From Flectobacillus longus (GTDB lineage Bacteria; Bacteroidota; Bacteroidia; Cytophagales; Spirosomataceae): a DNA stretch of 64,000 nt. The DNA lies in the NCBI RefSeq assembly GCF_030056705.1, contig NZ_JASHIC010000022.1, positions 62,001-126,000 on the forward strand, written 5' to 3'. This document shows positions 29,065 to 37,707 of the stretch, one piece after another (position 1 is the stretch's first letter; every line of letters begins with the position of its first letter). The translations under genes and the position numbers were made by a program. Under the pieces are notes generated by a model. That model saw only the letters and a program-made list of their open reading frames with translations. It had not been told where the DNA came from and did no database searches.

Positions 29065-29151
29065 TTAAATTTTTTCAAAAAAATCTATCGTCCAATCGAA
29101 TAGATAGAAGGCCAAAAGACCTAAAAGCACGAGAATGATGGTAAGTAGCAT
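29065..29151 (-). CDS. 28-residue membrane peptide at the head of the kdp operon
   Basis: MLLTIILVLLGLLAFYLFDW followed by TIDFFEKI: a single hydrophobic helix with a short charged tail, starting at the ATG at 29151 and ending 20 bp before kdpF. It is the first frame of the presumed kdp transcript. The composition, position and close spacing support a real gene, perhaps a second small Kdp-associated subunit. I do not recognise a named family, and function is inferred from context only. Confidence 0.6.
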   Translation of the reverse strand: MLLTIILVLLGLLAFYLFDWTIDFFEKI

Positions 29152-29174
29152 TTTTTTAGGGTTTTTATTTGTTC

Positions 29175-29195
29175 TTTGCTACTAGGTGTGCCAAA
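29175..29195 (-). promoter_or_regulatory. Possible sigma-54 promoter of the kdp operon
   Basis: Minus-strand TTTGGCACACCTAGTAGCAAA resembles a -24/-12 element (TGGCAC...GC), placed 24 bp before the first small gene. An NtrC-type activator is encoded immediately upstream. However, GG and GC are separated by 11 bases instead of the canonical 10, so it may be non-functional or coincidental. Confidence 0.35.
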
Positions 29196-29297
29196 GTCTA
29201 TTCCAATTCTGCAATTTTTACTATAAAATAATTGTAATAATCTGATTTACAGTTGTTTGATTTTATGATTTTTATTTTGGAAAAAAAATGATAAATA

Positions 29298-29326
29298 AAA
29301 AACCCTTCCAAAATGAAAGGGTTTTT
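29298..29326. terminator. Terminator after the NtrC-type regulator
   Basis: Stem AAAAACCCTT/AAGGGTTTTT with a partly paired centre and T runs on both strands. It separates the regulator gene (ending at 29388) from the kdp operon downstream. Confidence 0.75.
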
Positions 29327-29387
29327 ACCAAAATGGAAATGATTGTGAATGTGCTATTGCCTAGTCCAAGACAAAGTCTTGAACTAG

Positions 29388-30722
29388 TTATAGCTTGAGT
29401 GAGATGCCGTATTCTTCCATTTTACGATACAGTGTTGTAAGACCAATATTGAGCAGTCGAGCGGTTTCTGTCTTGTTGCCTTTGGTATGTTGTAGTACTT
29501 TTTCGATATGGAATTTTTCTACCGATTGTAAATCCAGACCACTTGGAGCACCGACTTGAGCGTGGTGAATGAGATTGGGAGGAAGGCAATCTTTTTGCAA
29601 TACACCATCGTTTTGTAGAATTAAGGCACGTTCGATGATGTTTTTCAGTTCACGAATATTGCCTGGCCAAGTATAGTTTTCAAGTATTTGCTGAAACTCA
29701 GACGACATGGTAACTTGTTGAAAACCATACTTTTTACTTAAATCTTTAATAAAATGTTTACTCAACAGTACAATATCCGTTTTGCGTTCACGTAAGGCAG
29801 GAAGTACAATCTGAAATACCGAAAGACGATAATACAAGTCCAGACGGAAATGCCCTGTTTGGGATTCTTTTTCTAAATCTCGGTTGGTCGCCGAAATTAC
29901 TCGAACATCCACTTTAACTTCCTTAGTGTCGCCTACGCGTAAAAAAGTACCAGATTCTAAAACTCTTAAAAGTTTTGCTTGAAGGTCGAGCGACATTTCG
30001 CCTATTTCATCCAGAAAAATGGTGCCTTTATGTGCTACTTCAAATAAGCCTTTTTTGTCTTTCAGCGCACCTGTAAATGCCCCAGATTTATGTCCAAATA
30101 ATTCAGATTCAAGGATTTCTCTCGAAAAAGCTGCGCAGTTGATAGCCACAAAACTTTCGCTGTGTCTGGCAGATGCTTCATGAATGGCTTGGGCAAAAAC
30201 TTCTTTTCCAGTACCTGTTTCGCCCGTCAACAAAACGGTTGTGCTGGTTTGTGCCACCCGTTTTGCCATATTTACCGCATTTTCAATAATAGAAGTTTTA
30301 CCTATTACCTTATCAAAACCCGTTAAGGATACTTCAGAAGTTTTTGCTTGATTGGCTTTTTGCATCGCCAAATCAAGCATGGGAATCATTTTTTCGTTAT
30401 CATCTCCTTTTACCAAATAATCAAAAGCACCGTTTTTCATGGCCTTAACGCCATCTTGAATCGTGCCATAGGCTGTCATTACAATAATTTCGAGATGAGG
30501 GTACTGAGATTTTAGTTTTGCTGTAAAGTCAACACCGTTGCCATCGGGGAGTTTTACATCCGACATCACGACTTTTATGGGTTGTCGTTCAAGCACTTGC
30601 CATGCAGATTTGAGATCGCCAGCTTCAAAAACGGTGTAATCTTCCAACTCCACAATACGTTTGAGCAGTCCACGTAACTGCTTTTCATCATCAATAATCA
30701 ATACCACACCTTTTGATTCCAT
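29388..30722 (-). CDS. Sigma-54-dependent NtrC-family response regulator
   Basis: 444 residues in three domains. The receiver (1-120) has the acidic pocket DD at 11-12 and phosphoacceptor Asp55. The AAA+ domain (about 138-370) has Walker A GETGTGKE (167-174) and an intact sigma-54-contacting GAFTGA loop (214-219). A Fis-type helix-turn-helix is at the C-terminus (KGNKTETARLLNIGLTTLYR). Phosphorylated proteins of this class activate sigma-54 promoters. Located directly upstream of kdp, it most likely takes the role held by OmpR-type KdpE in enterobacteria, receiving phosphate from the kinase at 20196-21887. An isolated promoter and a terminator separate it from kdp. Confidence 0.93.
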   Translation of the reverse strand: MESKGVVLIIDDEKQLRGLLKRIVELEDYTVFEAGDLKSAWQVLERQPIKVVMSDVKLPDGNGVDFTAKLKSQYPHLEIIVMTAYGTIQDGVKAMKNGAFDYLVKGDDNEKMIPMLDLAMQKANQAKTSEVSLTGFDKVIGKTSIIENAVNMAKRVAQTSTTVLLTGETGTGKEVFAQAIHEASARHSESFVAINCAAFSREILESELFGHKSGAFTGALKDKKGLFEVAHKGTIFLDEIGEMSLDLQAKLLRVLESGTFLRVGDTKEVKVDVRVISATNRDLEKESQTGHFRLDLYYRLSVFQIVLPALRERKTDIVLLSKHFIKDLSKKYGFQQVTMSSEFQQILENYTWPGNIRELKNIIERALILQNDGVLQKDCLPPNLIHHAQVGAPSGLDLQSVEKFHIEKVLQHTKGNKTETARLLNIGLTTLYRKMEEYGISLKL

Positions 30723-30865
30723 AAATTTTCTTTTGTTGACTTATGCTACAAAGTAAATAGAATTATCCTTAGGGTGTATGAATGAAGAGATGTTGTTTAT
30801 GTCGGAGCGCTGATTTTTGATTTCGGAATTAGGTTTATTTTTTTACTATTATAAAGCAAAAGTTC

Positions 30866-30933
30866 TCTCGAAGTTTGTGATTGAGTGGTTGAGTGATTTA
30901 AGGAAAATCACTCAATCACAAATCACTCAATAG
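30866..30933. repeat. Palindromic intergenic repeat (TTGAGTGATT family)
   Basis: TTTGTGATTGAGTGGTTGAG is followed, after a short loop, by the complementary AATCACTCAATCACAAATCA. Both arms contain internal direct repeats of TTGAGTG. A related sequence flanks the nested element at 19968-20089. It lies between the GH78 stop and the regulator start and may be a hairpin terminator or a mobile REP-type element. Confidence 0.55.
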
Positions 30934-30945
30934 ATAACCACGCTT

Positions 30946-33900
30946 TTATTTCTTTATTTCAAAATTATAACTACCAGATTCTAATGGGATTATGATAAAT
31001 CCTTTTTCTGATTTAATACCTTTCCATGTGCTGATAGATTTACCGTTTTCTGTAATTTGAGCGATTGATTTAGCAGGTAAATAGAGTGTTGCACTGGTAT
31101 TGGCAGGCACAGTGGCATGATAACTCCAAGTATTTCCTGAACTTTTCCAAGCGCTATTAATACGTCCGTACATGGAGTCATAATGCCCTTTGGCTTCTGT
31201 AATTTGTCCATTTGGATCAGGCGTTGGCATTAGGGTAAATTCCTTAAAACCAGCCTTTTCTGGATGTCTTTGAATACCAAGCGAATAATTGTACATCCAA
31301 GCTGCTACAGCACCAAACGAATAGTGATTGAAGGAGTTCATGCTATTGTTGCCTCCAAAACCATTTTCGACGGTATAAGAATTGAGACGTTCCCAAATCG
31401 AAGTAGCGCCGTTAACTACCGAATACAACCAAGATGGATATTGTTTGTTGGTCAAAAGCTTGTACGCTAAATCATGATTCCCGTTGCCTGAAAGTGCTTC
31501 ACTGATGGACGCCGTGCCGATAAATCCTGTCATGAGCGAATAAGCAGGACGTTCGATACCGCTATCATCTTTGTTGGTTCTTGCAACAGTTTCATTCAGA
31601 TGTTGAATAGCATAAGGTTTGTTGTTTTCGTCAAAAACATCTAATGCCAATGGGATAGCGTACGAAGCTTGGGTGTCTATTAAGACCCCTTTATCTGTTT
31701 TGCCCGTTCCTTCTTTTTCGTTTGGTGCACCCCAAAAGCCTGTTTTTACACCAGATTTTACGGTTCTATGAGAGTTTTTGTCAACATAAATTTCGTTGAA
31801 AGCTTTTTTGATTTCTTCGCTACGTTTTTTCAAGGCTATTGCTTCCTCTTTTTTACCTAAAATAGAAGCCATTTGACTCATAATATTCAAATCATACGAG
31901 AAGTACGCCATCCAGAAAAAGGTGTTATCATTTTTGTTGCCTTCTGGACTAAGCCAGTCGCCCAAAGGTCCTTCGTTGAGGATACCCGTATTTTTCTCAA
32001 TTTTTGATTCCAAAAAGTTGATATACTTTTTCATGGCATCAAAATGTTCTCCTAACAACTGAATATCACCGTATTGACGATAAGTTTCCCAGGCGACAAC
32101 AATACCTGCACTACCCCAAAGCGTACCTCCAAAACCACCACCAAGCGGAGCAACATCGGTAAAACGACCATTTTCGTCTTGTACATCACGCATAGCTAAA
32201 AGGTGTCGTCTCAAGAAAGAGTTGGCATCGGTCAAATAAGTTACCGTTTTAGAAAATACCGAAATATCTCCACTCCAGCCCATGCGCTCGTTACGAGCAG
32301 GCGTATCTGTTGGAATAGAAAGGAAGTTACTGCGCAAAGACCAAGTAATGTTTTGCCAAAGTTTATTGACCAATGGATCTGAGGTTTCGTAGCTTGATGA
32401 CAATTCATTTACTGAGCTAATTACCAATCCCTTAATATCGGTAACAGGAATAGCTTGTTGGATTCCTGTGATTTCTAGGTAACGATACCCATGGAACGTA
32501 AATCTTGGTTGAATTACCTCGTCGCCCCCTTTCAAAATATACTGGTCGGTGGTGAGCGCTGCACGAATATTTTCCATCATCACCATGCCCTCATTACCTT
32601 TGTATGCTGCCAAATTAGGGTATTTGATTTCGGCATATCGCATGTTAATGACTTGTCCTTTTTGGCCATTCTTAATTTGAATCTGTGGAAAGCCTACCAT
32701 GTTTTGTCCCATATCATAGACAAAAACTTTAGGACGGACTTCCTCAACACTCTGTGCTTGAAGCGTTTTGACAATGGTCGCATTTTCACCAATCTGACCA
32801 ATTAGTTTGAAATCTTTGTAGTCAAAAGTAGATTTTTGACCAAAAACATCACTAAAAGTTCCCATATAAGAGTTGCCTTCGAGGGGTACTTCTACCGCCT
32901 TTTTCCATGATTTGTCATCATAATTGCTCAATGTCCACCCTTGAATAGGGGCTTCTTTGGTAGCATCATAAACCTCTCCTTGGAAAAACGAACCATATCT
33001 AATCGGTCCGTTGGTATTGAGTTTCCAAGTATTTGGATTTGAGTCAACGACTTGTTCTGAACCATCGGCATAGGTGATAATAATTTTAGCTAAAAGAGAT
33101 TGTCTATCGCCAAAGAAATTCCAATGGTTGCCACTGTAAGTGATATTTCCACTCCACCAGCCTTCGCTCAGCCATGTACCTAAAGCATTTTTTCCTGCCG
33201 AAATGGAAGATGTGATGTCAAAAGTTTGATAGGTATGATTCTTATTATACTGTGTCAAACCTGGGTTGAAATATTCATTACTCACTCGTTTTCCATTGAG
33301 ATACGCTTCATAGATACCTCTGGAAGTGATATACAAGCGAGCTTTTTGAATAGCTTTTTGACTTACCTCAAAAGTAGTTCGAAGCATTGGTTCGGCATTA
33401 CGACTAGCGTTAACCGTTAGCAAAGTGTTTTCTACACGATATTGATTTTTTTGTGCCTGAACGCCTTTTCCGATAAAAACATCAGCCTTGGTATCTTCGA
33501 AGATAGCATTAGAAGGATAGCGGTAGTTTTTGACTGTAATCTCAGAAAAATACGCTACTTGATTTTCTCCCACTTTGAATCCCATATCAGCTACCATCGG
33601 ATAACTCAAATAGTCATTGCCCGCACCAACTGGATTGAGATTGAGTCCTCTAGGACCAAATCTTGAATTGGATTCTAAAGAAGGATCTTTTAGCTTGTGA
33701 GCTTCGTCGTTACCATCCAAATAAAACTCAAAGAGACCGAAGATAGATTCCGCAAGAATCTGGTGTTTTTGATATTTATTGGATTGATTAATAAGTGATT
33801 GAGGAATATTAATAACTTTTACAGGAATATTTTTTTGGTCTGTCTTTGTATAGCCTACTCGATAAATATTGAGCTTTGCGTTGGTGCTAGGCTCAGAGGT

Positions 33901-34542
33901 TAGCGAACTAATATCCAATTCTATAGCAATATAGCTTTCATTGTTTTGGTGCTCTACCCCCATATAGTTGAGATAGCGATTGGCGAGACGTTGGTCATTA
34001 GCGCCAAAAATAAAGGACGCTTTTGTGCTCTGGCTAGCTTCGTCAAGCTGGATAGCATAAGAAAGCTTGAAAACCGAAAGCGCATGAGGATAAAAAACAA
34101 GGTCTTCGTCAGTTCCACCTATCCATTTAGCTTGTCCCCAAGCCTCTTGTTTGGAATTCATAAAGCCCGTTTCGAACCATGAGCTTGCCGTTGAACTTTT
34201 ACCTTTATTATCCCAAACTGTTACAGACCATGTGTATTTGGTACGAGCCAGCAAAGGTTTTCCTTCGTACTGAATAGCATGAGAAATACTAGAATTAACT
34301 TTTCCAGATTGCCAAACGACCTGATTTTTGTCATCAGAGACTTTAATTTGATAAGCCATTTGCGACAAACCTTTCATGGAAGATAAGGCTTTCATTTGCC
34401 ATGAAAACTGAGGAATGGCCAAATCTGTGCCTATTGGCTGTGTTTGATAATTGACTTGAAGTTTGTGTAAGCTAAAATTTGCCCAGACCGCTGGAATGCT
34501 CCACAAGCTTACTAGCAAAAGTAGCAATAGACCTTTTTTCAT
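30946..34542 (-). CDS. GH78 alpha-L-rhamnosidase
   Basis: 1198 residues from the ATG at 34542, which yields a good signal peptide (MKKGLLLLLLVSLWSIPAVWA); an ATG 20 codons upstream does not. The order is an N-terminal Fn3-like domain, beta-sandwich domains, an (alpha/alpha)6 catalytic barrel and a C-terminal beta-sandwich. Near residue 750 is the GH78 signature DTPARNERMGWSGD, whose acidic residues are catalytic in the family. GH78 enzymes release L-rhamnose from rutinosides, neohesperidosides and pectin fragments. It lies downstream of the SDR/SMP-30 operon on the same strand, and with the GH106-like enzyme makes rhamnosides the clearest substrate theme of the locus. Confidence 0.95.
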   Translation of the reverse strand: MKKGLLLLLLVSLWSIPAVWANFSLHKLQVNYQTQPIGTDLAIPQFSWQMKALSSMKGLSQMAYQIKVSDDKNQVVWQSGKVNSSISHAIQYEGKPLLARTKYTWSVTVWDNKGKSSTASSWFETGFMNSKQEAWGQAKWIGGTDEDLVFYPHALSVFKLSYAIQLDEASQSTKASFIFGANDQRLANRYLNYMGVEHQNNESYIAIELDISSLTSEPSTNAKLNIYRVGYTKTDQKNIPVKVINIPQSLINQSNKYQKHQILAESIFGLFEFYLDGNDEAHKLKDPSLESNSRFGPRGLNLNPVGAGNDYLSYPMVADMGFKVGENQVAYFSEITVKNYRYPSNAIFEDTKADVFIGKGVQAQKNQYRVENTLLTVNASRNAEPMLRTTFEVSQKAIQKARLYITSRGIYEAYLNGKRVSNEYFNPGLTQYNKNHTYQTFDITSSISAGKNALGTWLSEGWWSGNITYSGNHWNFFGDRQSLLAKIIITYADGSEQVVDSNPNTWKLNTNGPIRYGSFFQGEVYDATKEAPIQGWTLSNYDDKSWKKAVEVPLEGNSYMGTFSDVFGQKSTFDYKDFKLIGQIGENATIVKTLQAQSVEEVRPKVFVYDMGQNMVGFPQIQIKNGQKGQVINMRYAEIKYPNLAAYKGNEGMVMMENIRAALTTDQYILKGGDEVIQPRFTFHGYRYLEITGIQQAIPVTDIKGLVISSVNELSSSYETSDPLVNKLWQNITWSLRSNFLSIPTDTPARNERMGWSGDISVFSKTVTYLTDANSFLRRHLLAMRDVQDENGRFTDVAPLGGGFGGTLWGSAGIVVAWETYRQYGDIQLLGEHFDAMKKYINFLESKIEKNTGILNEGPLGDWLSPEGNKNDNTFFWMAYFSYDLNIMSQMASILGKKEEAIALKKRSEEIKKAFNEIYVDKNSHRTVKSGVKTGFWGAPNEKEGTGKTDKGVLIDTQASYAIPLALDVFDENNKPYAIQHLNETVARTNKDDSGIERPAYSLMTGFIGTASISEALSGNGNHDLAYKLLTNKQYPSWLYSVVNGATSIWERLNSYTVENGFGGNNSMNSFNHYSFGAVAAWMYNYSLGIQRHPEKAGFKEFTLMPTPDPNGQITEAKGHYDSMYGRINSAWKSSGNTWSYHATVPANTSATLYLPAKSIAQITENGKSISTWKGIKSEKGFIIIPLESGSYNFEIKK

Positions 34543-34756
34543 AGGATAGTATTGATAATGTTCTAAAAAAGATGGAATTAGTTCAAATTTAGGCTTTTCC
34601 AACGGACAACTATCATATACTGTCTATGTTGATAAGAATAAAAGTGGATATTTTATTAGTAATATTTTGATATTCAGTAAATTATGTAATTTTCTTTTTG
34701 ATACAATGAATTAAAAATATTTTGTATAAACTAGATATAATGATAAATACAATTTA

Positions 34757-35524
34757 TTAAGCAAATGCCCCACCATCGACTGCCATACAATGCCCTGTGA
34801 TAAAACTTGATTCATGACTACATAACCAAAGTGCTACATCAGCTACTTCTTGAGGCTGTCCCATACGTTTCATTCTTTGAAAATTGATAGCCTGTTGTAA
34901 TGCCTCAGGGTTTTCGGCTAATTTTCGACGACCTTGCATAATCATGGGTGTTTCGATGGCTGTGGGACAAATGGCATTGACACGAATATTTTGGGTAGCA
35001 TATTCAATCGCCGCAGATTTTACCAACCCATTGACCCCATGTTTGGATGCAGCATAGGGAGAGTTTTCGGGCTGTCCAACCAAACCTGCCGCCGACGATA
35101 CACATACAATGTTGCCGCCGCCCTGTTTTAGCATTTGTTCTATCTGAAATTTGACACAATACCATGTGCCAATAAGGTTGATTTGTATCTGGTTAATCCA
35201 ATCTTCCTCAGGATATTCATGAACAGGTTTGGATACTGTTCCAGCAATTCCAGCGCAGTTGACAGCCACATCGATTCTCCCAAAATGTTGAATAGCGCAC
35301 TCTATTACATGTATTACATCTTCTCTTTTTCCAATATTACAAACTACAAAAATGGCATCATTGCCCAAGGCTTTGACTTTTTCCAATACATGGTTACCAA
35401 ACTCAGGGTTAATATCTGCTAAAATTACTTTTGCGCCTTCTTGGGCAAATGCCAGTGCTGTTGCTCGACCAATCCCAGAGGCTGCACCTGTGACCAAAGC
35501 AATTTTGTTTTCGAATCTTCTCAT
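34757..35524 (-). CDS. SDR family oxidoreductase
   Basis: 255 residues, classical short-chain dehydrogenase: cofactor motif TGAASGIGRA near the N-terminus, ILADINPE as the acidic NAD-selecting stretch, NCAGIAG, and the catalytic YAASK motif. It follows another SDR gene by 26 bp, and that one follows an SMP-30 lactonase by 4 bp, so all three are cotranscribed from the 32-bp element copy C. Sugar dehydrogenase plus lactonase sets are typical of oxidative sugar pathways. Oxidation of rhamnose, glucose or a derived acid is a reasonable but unproven role. Confidence 0.88.
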   Translation of the reverse strand: MRRFENKIALVTGAASGIGRATALAFAQEGAKVILADINPEFGNHVLEKVKALGNDAIFVVCNIGKREDVIHVIECAIQHFGRIDVAVNCAGIAGTVSKPVHEYPEEDWINQIQINLIGTWYCVKFQIEQMLKQGGGNIVCVSSAAGLVGQPENSPYAASKHGVNGLVKSAAIEYATQNIRVNAICPTAIETPMIMQGRRKLAENPEALQQAINFQRMKRMGQPQEVADVALWLCSHESSFITGHCMAVDGGAFA

Positions 35525-35550
35525 TTTCTGTTATCGTTTTAAAACATCCT

Positions 35551-36321
35551 TTAATTTCCATCGCTAATGGTGGTACCGCCATCGACGATGATATTTTGAC
35601 CCGTAATAAATCCGCCTGCTTTGGAAGCCAGCATGACGGCAACGCCTGCAATTTCGTCAGGTAAACCTACACGGCGCAAAGGGGTTTGTGTTAATCTTTT
35701 TTCAAGAAACTCTTTGTTTGAAAGAAGTTCTTTGGCAAATGGAGTATCGATCATCCCAGGCGAAATAGCATTGGCTCGGATATTCAAAGGACCATGCTCA
35801 ACCGCTACGTTTCGGGCCAATTGTACCAATCCTGCCTTGGTTATGCCGTATAAACCTAATGATTTGTTGCCTCGTACGCTGGCAATGCTCGATAGATAAA
35901 TAATTGAACCACCTCCGTTTTCTCGCATTGAAGGAATCACGAGCTGAGTTAATTCAAGTGCTTGTAATAGATTGACTTGCATTAGTTGCAAAAAATCTTG
36001 AGTAGAGATATTTTCCAATGACCCAGCCAATCCAATGCCGACGCAACTGACAAGAATATCTATTTTTCCAGTAATTTGTAGGGTATCATCCACCAAAGTT
36101 TTTACTTGGGCAGAATCGCTAACATCACAGACTTTTGCCCATGTAGCAATACCTTTTAGAGAGAACTCTTCTTTCACTTGCTCACAAGCAAGCTCATCAT
36201 TGCTGGCAATGATAAGTGTAGCTCCATGATAACCCAATGCCTCGGCAATAGCTTTCCCCATGCCACTTGTGGCGCCAGTAAGTAGTGCTACTTTTCCTGT
36301 TAAGTCAAAAAGATTTTTCAT
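35551..36321 (-). CDS. SDR family oxidoreductase
   Basis: 256 residues from the ATG at 36321; a TTG three codons upstream is possible. Short-chain dehydrogenase motifs: TGATSGMGKA, a serine in IIYLSSIAS and the catalytic YGITK. The C-terminal segment GGFITGQNIIVDGG is typical. It resembles gluconate 5-dehydrogenase or 3-oxoacyl-reductase-like SDRs, which cannot be separated by eye. It is the middle gene of the SMP-30/SDR/SDR operon and likely works on the product of the neighbouring lactonase or supplies its substrate. Confidence 0.88.
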   Translation of the reverse strand: MKNLFDLTGKVALLTGATSGMGKAIAEALGYHGATLIIASNDELACEQVKEEFSLKGIATWAKVCDVSDSAQVKTLVDDTLQITGKIDILVSCVGIGLAGSLENISTQDFLQLMQVNLLQALELTQLVIPSMRENGGGSIIYLSSIASVRGNKSLGLYGITKAGLVQLARNVAVEHGPLNIRANAISPGMIDTPFAKELLSNKEFLEKRLTQTPLRRVGLPDEIAGVAVMLASKAGGFITGQNIIVDGGTTISDGN

Positions 36322-36334
36322 AATAGACAATATC

Positions 36335-37381
36335 CTATTTCCAATGAATCATTTTCTGACCACTTACAGGACTTTCGAAAAAAGGAATTCGAGTGCCTCG
36401 TAAACTACCTAAGTAAACAGTTTTGAGGTCTTTTCCTCCAAAACTCAAACTTGCCATCCATGGGCAAAGTGTTCCTTGTGTTGCCATCAATATTTCGGGC
36501 GTAACTGCTTGATTTTGGTAGGCTTCAAATAGAGCCGCTTTAATTTGAGGATTGCTATCATCTAATAAGGTTATTACGTTTCCATCTGGAGTAATAGCAA
36601 TTAGTTCATCTGTAAAAATGAGCGTTATCCAAAGATTTCCATAAGCATCAAAAGCAAAACCATCAGGAAAGCCACCTAGTTGAGAGGGGCCATAAACTTC
36701 TCGATTATACAAATCTCCGTTGGGTTTTACCCGCATACGACTGATACGCCAAGCGGTACTTTCGACTACGTAAAGCCATCCTTCTTGATCATCAAAACGA
36801 ATTTCATTAGTGCCACAAAATCCATCAGCAACGATTCTGACGCCATTTTCGTCCATCAAAGCAATATAGCCATCATTGGCACGGGTATTAATTTGGTCGC
36901 TCCAAGGTTCGGTTCGAGTGGTAACTGTAAACCAAATTCGTCCCTTCGAATCACGAAGAGGAAAATTAGCTTTTCCTAGTGGCTGCCCATCTATCTCCGT
37001 CACAAGTGTAGATAATGAGCCTGTTCGACTTAATTTTTCTATATGATTTGTACCCCAATTGGCGATGATAAAATCTCCGTTTTTATCAAAACAAACTCCG
37101 TTTGGTAGAGAACCCTGCGCCTGAATGTAGCGTTTGTCGTTTCGTTCATCACCGCTCGAGTCTGAGCTGATATTCTCAATAGTAAAAGGATTTATGAGTT
37201 TTTGCGTACCATCATGACGCATTTTTACTAATCCACCGCGTGCATCTGCTGCCCAAACGGTTCCGTCGGGTTCGGTCAAAATACATTCTGGACGCTGTAG
37301 ATTTTGACCTAGAAAACCAATAGATTCTCGATTTACTTGCCAACCTTTGAGTGGATTTGGCAAATGATGTTTGATGAGCAT
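36335..37381 (-). CDS. SMP-30/gluconolactonase-family lactonase
   Basis: 348 residues of a six-bladed beta-propeller: RPECILTEPDGTVWAADARG, LPNGVCFDKNGDFIIANWG and FPDGFAFDAYGNLWITL match the metal-binding blades of the SMP-30 family. These calcium- or zinc-dependent enzymes hydrolyse sugar lactones such as gluconolactone or rhamnonolactone. No signal peptide is seen, so it is cytoplasmic. It is the first gene of its operon, 148 bp downstream of the 32-bp element copy C. The context of rhamnosidases and dehydrogenases fits a sugar-lactone substrate. A role on an aromatic lactone is also possible. Confidence 0.88.
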   Translation of the reverse strand: MLIKHHLPNPLKGWQVNRESIGFLGQNLQRPECILTEPDGTVWAADARGGLVKMRHDGTQKLINPFTIENISSDSSGDERNDKRYIQAQGSLPNGVCFDKNGDFIIANWGTNHIEKLSRTGSLSTLVTEIDGQPLGKANFPLRDSKGRIWFTVTTRTEPWSDQINTRANDGYIALMDENGVRIVADGFCGTNEIRFDDQEGWLYVVESTAWRISRMRVKPNGDLYNREVYGPSQLGGFPDGFAFDAYGNLWITLIFTDELIAITPDGNVITLLDDSNPQIKAALFEAYQNQAVTPEILMATQGTLCPWMASLSFGGKDLKTVYLGSLRGTRIPFFESPVSGQKMIHWK

Positions 37382-37528
37382 ACGTGGCTGATTTTATCAA
37401 TAAAAACTCATTTCTAGAACATTCTCAGGTATATTCATTTTGCTGAATACTTACGCCTGGCGCACGCTCCATAAGTACAAATTTATCTTTGTGAAGAGAC
37501 AAAAATATTTAGATATTATTGTGAAAAA

Positions 37529-37560
37529 TTAGCACTATACTGGTATTAGTATGCAAAATC
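37529..37560 (-). promoter_or_regulatory. 32-bp bipartite regulatory element, copy C (SMP-30 operon)
   Basis: On the minus strand: GATTTTGCATA-N14-GTGCTAA. A -7 box TAAATTTG (plus-strand 37478-37485) lies after a 43-bp gap, which is 21-22 bp, or two helical turns, more than in the other copies. The rest of the 37382-37707 gap holds only the protease terminator. Confidence 0.65.
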
Positions 37561-37650
37561 AGATATTTCTCTGTTTATAGAATAGAAAATTCGCTCAGTT
37601 TTTAACAGTTAATATATTGAGGAGCTTTTGAAGAAGAGCTATTAAAAGAA

Positions 37651-37686
37651 AAAGGGTTTTATAAGACCAATCTTATAAAACCCTTT
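37651..37686 (-). terminator. Intrinsic terminator of the metalloprotease gene
   Basis: A perfect 16-bp stem (AAAGGGTTTTATAAGA with 37671-37686) around a 4-base loop is followed on the minus strand by TTTTTCTTTT. It starts 21 bp after the protease stop and shields the SMP-30 operon promoter from read-through. Confidence 0.9.
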
Positions 37687-37707
37687 GACTGACAATATTA
37701 TGTTTAA

